A model generated the notes under the pieces. It searched no databases. It was not told where the DNA came from and was given only the letters and a program-made list of their open reading frames with translations. A stretch of 64,000 bases of DNA. Origin: Crotalaria pallida. Its lineage: Eukaryota > Streptophyta > Magnoliopsida > Fabales > Fabaceae. Position 1 is the stretch's first letter. Each line of letters opens with the position of its first letter. The translations under genes were made by a program, and so were the position numbers. Below are positions 56,555-64,000 of the stretch, piece by piece. The stretch covers positions 76,597,501-76,661,500 of the forward strand of contig CM075655.1 in the NCBI GenBank assembly GCA_037953625.1, read 5' to 3'.

Positions 56555-57856
56555 CTAGTACGTACCTCTCGGTAAGGGTCGGCTTCCCGATGCCGGTTGT
56601 TCTTGCATCGCATTCACTTCTTTCTTTGCAATGCCCTGGGGACAGTTTACAGCCACGTGTCCCGGTTGTCCGCAGTGAAAACAGAGACCCTTCTCTCTAT
56701 ACTGGACCAAAAAACCACACAAATGACGATGAAATTTTCCACAACAATGACATGGTGGCTTAGCACTTAAAGTAGTTGCATCCTGAACCACTTTCCTTTG
56801 GCCTGTTGATCTAGCCTGGGTACTGACATATGGACTTAATTTCGGAACTTGTCCCTTGCCCTTAATAGGACCTCCTGCCCTCTGCACCTCCCTGCTTCTA
56901 GTGTCATACACCTTTGATGCGTTAGCCGCCTTCACCTCTTGCTTAGGATCATGATTAGGATAGCCAGCGGCTAAATGCCCTGGTTGCTCGCAAACAAAGC
57001 ACTTCTTCCGGATTCCCTTCATCCAACAGTCGCCTCGGTTAAACTTCCCACACTGGGAACAAAGAGATAGGGAAAATGGGATAGCCATCACAGGCTTTGC
57101 TCCCCCAGGAGTAACTGTCTCGATCTCGGAAATAGGGTAGAATTCTCTTTTCCCAAAGAAATCTTCTAGCCTCTGAATACCCTCCTCATAAATGCTGGAC
57201 AGGTACACTAACTGGGTAAAGTTATTAGTATGTGCATCCCCAAGAGCAATCCTGATATTCAGGCGGAGTTCTGCCAGAAACTTAATGCACTTGACTTCTT
57301 CGCCTACATCCTTGTAACTAGTCGCATAACGAATTAGCTCTTCAAATTGCTTTACATATTCGTCCACACGCATGCTCCCCTATTTAAGGTGCAGAAAGGC
57401 AATTTCTTTCTCTCTTTGAATGTCCTCGGAAAGGTACTTTCCCCGAAACATTTCTTTGAAGATTTCCCAGGTGACTTTCTGGTTAGCAGCCTCCATACCT
57501 TTTCGCTCCTGCTCCCACCACTGTTCTGCTTCCCCACTGAGCGTATGCTAGGCCAAAAGAACTCTCTGCTCCTCGGGTGGTGACATTTCGCTGAGAATCC
57601 TTTCTATCTCCTGAAGCCACTTTCGAGTTCCATCCTGGTTATAGGCGCTCTCGTACCTTGGGGGATCACGCCACCTGAATTCAGCCAACCAGTTAATCTC
57701 AGGTGAGGATGGGTTCTGAGATGCCTGTGGCGGTTGACTAGTGGCTGCCACTGCCGATGCAGTTGCGGCCTCCGCCTCAGTTTGCCTTCGACTTATCTGT
57801 ACTAGGCTCTCTAAAATTGCAGCGATCCTATCATCGTCACTGCACCTACTTGCCAT
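56555..57856 (-). pseudogene. gag: Ty3/gypsy gag of element D with two in-frame stops
   Basis: One continuous frame starts at MASRCSDDDR (57856). A longer frame from 57883 is possible but lies closer to the leader. TAG stops occur at 57548-57550 and about 57380-57382. The Retrotrans_gag core reads through both (KWLQEIERIL, GEAEQWWEQE, KYLSEDIQREKEIAFL). Four Cys/His motifs follow: CSQCGKFNRGDC, CFVC..GH with its last Cys replaced by Tyr, CHCCGKFHRHLC, and an intact CFHCGQPGHVAVNC. It ends at a normal stop near the start of the non-coding filler. Similarity to the C gag is clear. Confidence 0.85.
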
Positions 57857-57954
57857 AGTACGGAGTCCTGGGAAAAACAACAAGTCAATACATACACTAT
57901 AAAGTAACTACTCATATATCTTATTACTCTAACTTAGACACTTAAATATTTATC

Positions 57955-57977
57955 GGTTACTCGCTTGGTGAGTAACC
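57955..57977 (-). other. Post-primer-site hairpin, element D
   Basis: In the element's sense GGTTACTC and GAGTAACC pair perfectly around ACCAAGC. It lies 39 nt after the primer site and about 100 nt before the gag ATG. Confidence 0.77.
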
Positions 57978-58016
57978 AGTAGAGTAGTGAATTCACGCTC
58001 CAAAGGCCGAGGGAAA

Positions 58017-58030
58017 CTGCTCTGATACCA
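58017..58030 (-). other. Element D primer-binding site, tRNA-iMet
   Basis: CTGCTCTGATACCA on the plus strand, four bases before the 5' LTR at 58035. Confidence 0.9.
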
Positions 58031-58034
58031 TAAA

Positions 58035-60674
58035 TGTAACACCCTATTTAATATTACCCTTAATTACCCAATGATAAAAGTAGTGACTTAAAATTTTCTT
58101 TTTGAAGCTATTTATTTTATAAAAATCTCTATCAAATCGGACAGTGTTTCCTTTGTTTTATGGGCATTCCAAAAATTAAGTTTTTCCTGCAACCTGTGCA
58201 AATCAAAATATTCATTCCCTCTAAAGGCCAGCAGGGCCAAATTATCAAAGAGAAACAAGTACAACCATAGCAGAGTTATATTACATCAGAGATTAGCAGC
58301 AATGTGATCAAGTTTTAGAACTGTTTACTTTTCCCAAAAATATGCTTCCCACCCCTAGGAAGTGGTCCTGGACCAACTCAAAGATAAACATTTACAAATT
58401 AGGCAAGTAATAGAGACAATAACATCCTATGACCAAAAGATTCAGGACATAACACAAGCCCTATCTAATATGACCTACTCTCACTGTGAGGGAGAGCACT
58501 CCTGCTCGGCCGATAATAGTGCAAGCTCAACTCATTACCTGTAAAAATATAGCAAGAGGGTGAGCATTACACATGAAGTAGGAAGTAGTTTCTAGCTAGA
58601 CATAATAACCTACCAAGCCAAACACAATTAGACATGTAGCACATTTAATTTATTTAATCATTCCACCAATCATGCCCATACACACTCAACATTTGCATAC
58701 ATAGTCCCATTATAAGTCAATTATACTTCAGTCTTTTCATCATTCAATCTCTTCTTGCTTTTATACCTTTTTCTCTTATTTGTACCACTAGGAATTTGTT
58801 GCTCCTGCTAGGGCGTTTGTACACCCATTAGGGACTTTATTCACCCATCAGGACTTTCACCCACTAGGCCTCACCCGTTAGGACTAATACATATAATCTT
58901 ATATTCATTCTTATCACATTTCTTGGCATATTCAATTTACATACTTTAGCCTTTTTCACATTTTTCCATTCTTTTAGTTTTCGTTGAATTGATCTTGTCG
59001 GGACATTGACTCCTAACGGGGCATTTTTATCTATTGGGGCGTTTTAGCCAGATGGGGCGTTTGTACACCTGGCAGGAACACCTAGTGTCCCAATGTCCCC
59101 AATGATCAATTCAACAGTCCGTTTTCTTTAATTCTTTTTATTGCTCTTTTCAAATAGTCATACACTCAATTCAATTAATCTAGTCCTAGCATATCAAATC
59201 GAACATAGCTACCATCATACATGTAATTCAATTAGAAATTAACATCAAGTAACAAATGTCTATATTCATACGTATATTACAATTAATCATTCACACATTT
59301 ATGACTAGCAACAATTATCCACATTTTTGCAAATATACAAACATTAACATTTAGAGTTCATCCTTGTCATATTCATAGTATGTTCATTATTCATTATCCC
59401 TAAGGTTTCAATCACAACACAAAACACATAACCTTAGCAAATCACTATATACTAGTTAGAAACTAATTCCTAAACCAAGGTAACACACCCCCTTACCTTA
59501 ATCAAAGAGAGAGTGGGAAACCTTTACCGATCTTAGCCTTAGCCCTTTGCCCTAGATCCTTTTAAGCCTCAACAAGAAGCTCCCAAGTGAAGTGAGTGGA
59601 AGGAAGAGAGGACTTAATTTCCTTTAAACCATGTAAATGAATAAAAACATGAGAGTGTGGCACTACATGAGGTGGAATTCGAATTTCATGAGGAACAAGA
59701 GTGAAATTCGTGTGATAAGGAGGAAGAGAGGAAAGAATGAGATTTTACCTTGCATTTGAGGATAAGAAGGTGAGATTGATGATGGATCTTGATGATGATT
59801 GAGAGTGGAGCCCTTAGACCTTGAGGAAGAGGAAGAACAACACTTGTTCTTGGTGGAGAAGAGCAAAATTCGTGTGGATCTCAAGAGTAGAGAGAGAAAG
59901 GAGAAATGAGTTTTACCTATTAAGCTTGATAATGATTTGATGAGATTGAGAAGGAAGAAAAGCTCAACATATACCATGGTGGAAGGAGGGTAGAGCTCGT
60001 ATGGGAGAAGAGGAAGGAAGAGAGAGAGCTTTGTTGATGGAAAGAAGGAATGATAAAGGAGAAAGAGTTTTGTTTTATTGGTTGGTATGGGAGGAAAATA
60101 TGTGGCTAGAATTAAAGCCCCAAAACAAAGGTGCCATTTGTGTGGTGGTTAGGTGCCATACGTACAGCCCCTTTTTATCTTCTTTTTTTTTGTTCAGACC
60201 AGGCCAGTAATCGATTACCCAGTCCAAGTAATCGATTAACGCTTCAATGCAACATTTTTATGACTGCCAACCTAAGGCCTCGTAATCGATTACTTACCCC
60301 AAATTAATCGATTACCTCTCAAATTAATCGATTAATTCCCTAAGTGTAATCAATTAAAATTGATGCAACATCTTTGTGTTTCTACCAGAGGCTTTGTAAT
60401 CGATTACTTACCCAAGAGTAATTGATTACCCCTTCAGTGCAACATTTTAGTGACTTTTGCTGAGGGCTCGTAATCAATTAATTCACTACAATTAATCGAT
60501 TAATTTTCCATTTTCCTCCCTTTTGATTGTTTCTAGCTCTAAGACATTTCCCTTAACCCCTATGCTCATTTGGCTATGATTTCTAGACACAATCCTAGCT
60601 CTTATTCTTATAATCCTCATAAAATTCATCTCAAATCAATATAATACTTGTAAATTGAAAGTTGGTATGTTACA
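58035..60674 (-). repeat. Element D 5' LTR (right on the plus strand)
   Basis: It runs from TGTAACACCC to GGTATGTTACA, about 2640 bp. Relative to the left LTR it lacks roughly 22 bp within the nested repeat and about 27 bp near 59888. Its ORFs parallel those of the left LTR and are not considered genes. Confidence 0.88.
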
Positions 60675-61131
60675 AAAATAATGTATGGGTGTCTCAAAAG
60701 ATTAAATGCAAATTTCGTGGTTGATCCAGTCTTGTAAGACGTTGTCCGGGTTGTGGGACTGCTCGCATAGACTGGCGTGAACCAAGTCGTGTAAGACGTT
60801 TTGTCCGGGTTGTGGGACTGCACGCATCGACTGGTTTGATTTATGGTCGTCTAAGGCGTTTTGTCCGGGTTGTGGGACTGCACGCATCGACCGGTTTGAT
60901 TTGAAGTCGTGTAAGACGTTTTGTCCGGGTTGTGGGACTGCACGCATCGACTGGTTTGATTTGAGGTCGTGTAAGGCGTTTTTTTCGGGTTGTGGGACTG
61001 CATGCATCGACTGGTTTGATTTGAGGTCGTGTAAGGCGTTTTGTCCGGGTTGTGGGACTGCACGCATCGACTGATTTTATATGAAGTCTTGTAAGACATT
61101 TTGTCCGGGTTGTGGGACTGCACGCATAAAT
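60675..61131 (+). mobile_element. Element B 3' LTR, second part, with 60-bp repeats
   Basis: It begins with the AAAAT duplication (60675-60679) and continues the LTR of B equivalent to about 31508 onward. The 60-bp repeat runs from about 60730 to 61128 (seven units). It is cut at 61131 by LTR F. The repetitive ORFs at 60702-61242 are artefacts of the period. Confidence 0.87.
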
Positions 61132-62789
61132 TGTGAGAACTACAATTGGTGGGTGAAATAACTTGGAGACACTAGGAGAACACCTAGAAGGGGGGGTTGA
61201 ATAGGTGTTAGAGAAACCTTGAAAGATTTTCAAAAGAAACAAATCGAAATGATTAAAACAAAATGATTTTTACAAAAATATACTGATTAATCGATTAACT
61301 TCAGTATTAATCGATTAATGCGGAAGCTTACTTTCAAACTAATCGATTAACTAAGGTACTAATCGATTAATGCCGAAAACAACTTAAAAATTAATCGATT
61401 AACAATTAACTTAATCGATTAATCTGAACAGTATCTGATGAAAATTCAGTTTTAATCAAATACGAAAATCAATCAATTAACACATATGATCAGAGATAAA
61501 GCGGAATTGATTAACACCAATATTCTTATTGATTACCTAGATTATGAAAATGATTTTCCCCAAATCAATTTGCACAATTAAGATTCAATTCAATCAATTA
61601 TGAAAATCAATCTTCTCTAGGTTTTCAACCAAGAACAATATTGAAATGACTTGAATGTAAAGAGTTAAGAGTTTAGAGATACGACACAGTGATTTATCCT
61701 GGTTCACTTTCATCCACTTGAAAGCTACATCCAGTCCCCTCTTCAACCAAGAGAGATTCTTCACTATGAGGAATTAGAGTTCTCAAATTACAAGTAAATG
61801 CCTCTCAAGACTCCCTTCTTGATAGCCTACAAGAGATACCACACCCTTGCCTTGCAATCCTGTTGAATCTAATCTAACCTCTAACCTTGCTTGTTGATAT
61901 CCCCACAACAAGTCTTCCAATTGCTTTGAGATGATTCAAAGACTTTCACTTGCTTGATGATGCCTCACACCAAGACTTCCAATTGCTTGTTATCACAACA
62001 AGACTTCCAAATGCTTGTTTGCTTGATTCACAACCAAGACTTCCTTTTTTGTAGATAGCTTGCCTTCTTTGTAATGATTACAACTCAAATGAAAACAATA
62101 ACAATCCTATGAATCTCTTTCAAAAGCTATGAAAATATTAACATAAGAGATTCAAAGATTCTTGATCAAAGAATGTAAAAGATGAAAGCTTTGATCTATG
62201 AAAGTGAGAGAGAATAGAGTGGCTTGATCTTAGTAAAAATGTGTATGAAAATGATTCTAGATTAATCACAATGATTAGGAAAAGGTTTATATAGAATACC
62301 CAAAAGTTAGAAAACAATAGAAATTGATTTTGCCTTGAAAATATTATTTTAAAAACTGGTTCTGCACGTGTTAATCGATTAACACATGGCTTAATCGATT
62401 AACCACTGTAACATGTATGTTAATCGATTAACCCTAACACATTAATCGATTAGTCACTGCTAAATTCAATTAAAAACTTGTTTTCTCAAAACTAAACCTT
62501 TCCTTTCAAACCTTTAAGCCACCTATTGATTTTAGGTTAAGTGAATACTCAAATTATGATATAATCATGACCTTGATAGAGATTCACTACCCTCTAAATG
62601 ACTCTACCCAAAATCATTAAAATAAAACACAAACTAAGTCTTCATGAGCTTGCTCTCTCTTCATCAATGTTGAGTGTTGATTGTTTGTTGAACTTCTTCA
62701 AACTTTAAGCTTGATCAAACCATTTGTAGCTTGTTCAAAACCTTTGTCAACCTTTGTCATTAACAAAACCTTCTCCCTGGATCTAACCA
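61132..62789 (-). mobile_element. Element F: copia LTR related to E
   Basis: It starts TGTGAGAACTAC and ends near CTAACCA, about 1658 bp, clearly homologous to E's LTR (GGGTGAAATAACTTGGAGAC, GAACACCTAGAAGGGGG) but diverged. It has TTAATCGATTAA palindromes at two places (about 61280-61430 and 62370-62460) and a TATATAAA box (element sense) at 62286-62293. Only this LTR is in the window. The matching LTR and coding part are absent. Confidence 0.82.
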
Positions 62790-62910
62790 TCTCCCCCTTT
62801 TTGAAAATGACAAACCATGTTTTGAATTTGTTTGAAGTTCTTTGAAGTTGTTGATACTTGAACCATTTTAGCACTTGGTGAGATTCTTGCTCCCCCTCAA
62901 TAAGTGCCAA
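62790..62910 (-). mobile_element. Element F internal stub with polypurine repeats
   Basis: TCTCCCCCTTTTTG and a second GCTCCCCCTC (62889-62898) match the polypurine region of element E. The homology stops around 62900-62910, so F is truncated here. Confidence 0.72.
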
Positions 62911-63535
62911 TTTAACCTATTACTTGTCTCAGAATTCTGAGGATTTGTTTAAAGGCCTCAATGTTGAGCAGAAAGAGGCTCGCGAGATGCAGGCAGCTCA
63001 AGAAGCTAGCTTGTCCGACGAGCTGGTTCGGGTGAAGAATGAGTTGGAAAATCTAAAGGCTGACAAAGCTGAGCTGATCAAGGAACGAGACTCCCTGAAA
63101 GTTTCCCAACAAGTTGCTGAAGATAAGAAGAAAGAGGTTGAGGAAACACTTCAAAAGGAGCTGCAGGAGAGCCGACAGAGGATTGACGAGCTAGAGTCTG
63201 AAGTGAAGAAGTCTGCTGCGACTGCCCAGAAATTTAAGGAAAAGGCTCTTGTTTTCAAGAAAAAGGCAGCGACCAACTACTATAACTGGGGTAAGGGTGT
63301 GGATGATTCCTTCGTTTCTGCTATTAAACAGATTCAACTTCTGAACCCTGAGACCGAGTTTAGAGTGGTCGGTGCACATCCTTTCCACTGTGTAGAAGAT
63401 GGAAAGTTGATTGATCTTAAAACCAAGGCTGAGGTAGATTTGCAAGCAGAGAATCTCCCCAATCCTTTAGTAGAACTAATTGAGGCACCTGAGTTTGATG
63501 ATAAGGACATTGTTTTGTCTGATGATGAGGAGTGA
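62911..63535 (+). pseudogene. 3' part of a coiled-coil protein frame (truncated)
   Basis: The open frame up to the TGA at 63533-63535 has about 200 codons, but its apparent first codon at 62924 is TTG, so the true start lies in missing sequence. Residues about 15-110 form a Glu/Lys/Leu-rich coiled coil (DELVRVKNELENLKADKAEL). A conserved-looking block follows (KKAATNYYNWGKGVDD, HPFHCVEDGKL), then an acidic tail ending LSDDEE. I do not recognise it firmly. Such C-termini occur in plant proteins annotated as 'putative gypsy type transposon' (Transposase_28-like) and may be an extra ORF of Tat/Ogre elements. It abuts truncated element F. Codon order is clean, so decay has been short. Confidence 0.6.
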
Positions 63536-64000
63536 TCTTGATGGGCTTGGTGGTTTGTTTTTATCTGTTCTTATCATTTCTGTTCGTATGTAGTATTTCT
63601 TTTTTGCTGCCTGTTGTATTCGAGCGTTTATATATGCTTGTTTTGAACAAATTTCTTTAACTCTTTTGGAACTAATTTTCAATTAATTTGCTGTGCAAGC
63701 AAATCATATCATTGCCTGGTGTATTTTTGTTGCTTTTGGTTTCGTTCGTCACGTGTCAGATAGTATTTTCCGAGTGAAAACTCTTTGGAGAAATTTATCG
63801 TAATTTTTGGGGGTAGAATCACATTATGCGTAAAATCAATTGTGAGTAGAACTCGGATCGCCGACTTTAGCCGAAGCGGGACCCTCAGACCGCGAAACGA
63901 GGAAAGTAACTTCCTTAGTTCGGGTGTTCTTTGAATACGTTGTTAAACTCTTGAGAAGAGTTGTGCCTCGATTTCGCTCGGTGGCTAGCCGAACCAAATG
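63536..64000. other. Unassigned sequence after the coiled-coil frame
   Basis: The first 200 bp are T-rich and look like a 3' untranslated or spacer region. From about 63860 composition shifts to GC-richer sequence (GCGGGACCCTCAGACCGCG). I see no convincing ORF, LTR end or RNA gene. Confidence 0.45.

Larger units (their letters stand above)
51722..60674 (-). mobile_element. Element D: gag-only Ty3/gypsy retrotransposon
   Basis: An 8953-bp minus-oriented element with LTRs of about 2687 and 2640 bp, a tRNA-iMet primer site, a gag frame with two stops, no pol, a polypurine tract, and an AAAAT duplication. The LTRs differ by scattered substitutions and two small deletions in the right copy, so it is older than E or the Athila element. 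Confidence 0.9.

Noticed and set aside
62698..62910. 70-codon minus-strand ORF over the F polypurine region
   Set aside because: It spans an LTR end and a polypurine tract, and shows no gag or pol similarity.

Overview
This is an AT-rich plant nuclear window made almost entirely of nested LTR retrotransposons. No intact host gene was recognised. The Athila-type Ty3/gypsy element with a tRNA-Asp primer site, the Sirevirus-like Ty1/copia gag, and the gypsy LTRs opening TGTAACA(C/T)CC point to a dicot. A papilionoid legume (Vigna, Phaseolus or Glycine type) is my best guess, but the window cannot prove it. Single letters (A-F) below are my own family labels.

Layout. (1) 1-27564: a tandem array of a non-coding, minus-oriented gypsy-type element 'A' (LTR about 2.67 kb, internal region about 3.3 kb, tRNA-iMet primer site and polypurine tract, no ORF). 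Neighbouring units share LTRs, and each full unit carries an extra rearranged LTR fragment. The second internal region is split by an almost 10 kb Athila element (11056-21051, target duplication CTAAT, 1120-bp LTRs, one open 1865-codon gag-pol frame, no env). (2) 27565-29189: a broken Tat/Retand-type gag on the minus strand. (3) 29190-61131: a plus-oriented gypsy-type element 'B' (LTR about 3.67 kb, no gag or pol) that serves as host for later insertions. Element 'C' (35267-49323, TSD AGTGA, gag-only, minus) lies in its internal region, and a gag-only copia element 'E' (39707-45185, TSD GTTCT) lies inside C. Element 'D' (51722-60674, TSD AAAAT, gag-only, minus) lies in its 3' LTR. (4) 61132-62910: a truncated copia LTR 'F' related to E. 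(5) About 62911-63535: a fragment of a coiled-coil protein frame, followed by unassigned sequence.

Together, only the Athila element appears able to encode replication proteins. A and B have no coding capacity, and C, D and E keep at most gag. Yet all five keep two LTRs or LTR junctions, primer site and polypurine tract, which suggests movement with proteins supplied in trans.

The most interesting signals are RNA/DNA structures. One is a hairpin 37-39 nt after the primer site, shared by B, C and D with compensatory changes. Another is a six-step nested inverted repeat shared by the A and D LTRs. A fold-back rearrangement of that same repeat is fixed in the A array. Clusters of short palindromes occupy equivalent U3 positions in several families. 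Alignments were done by eye, so identities and counts are approximate.
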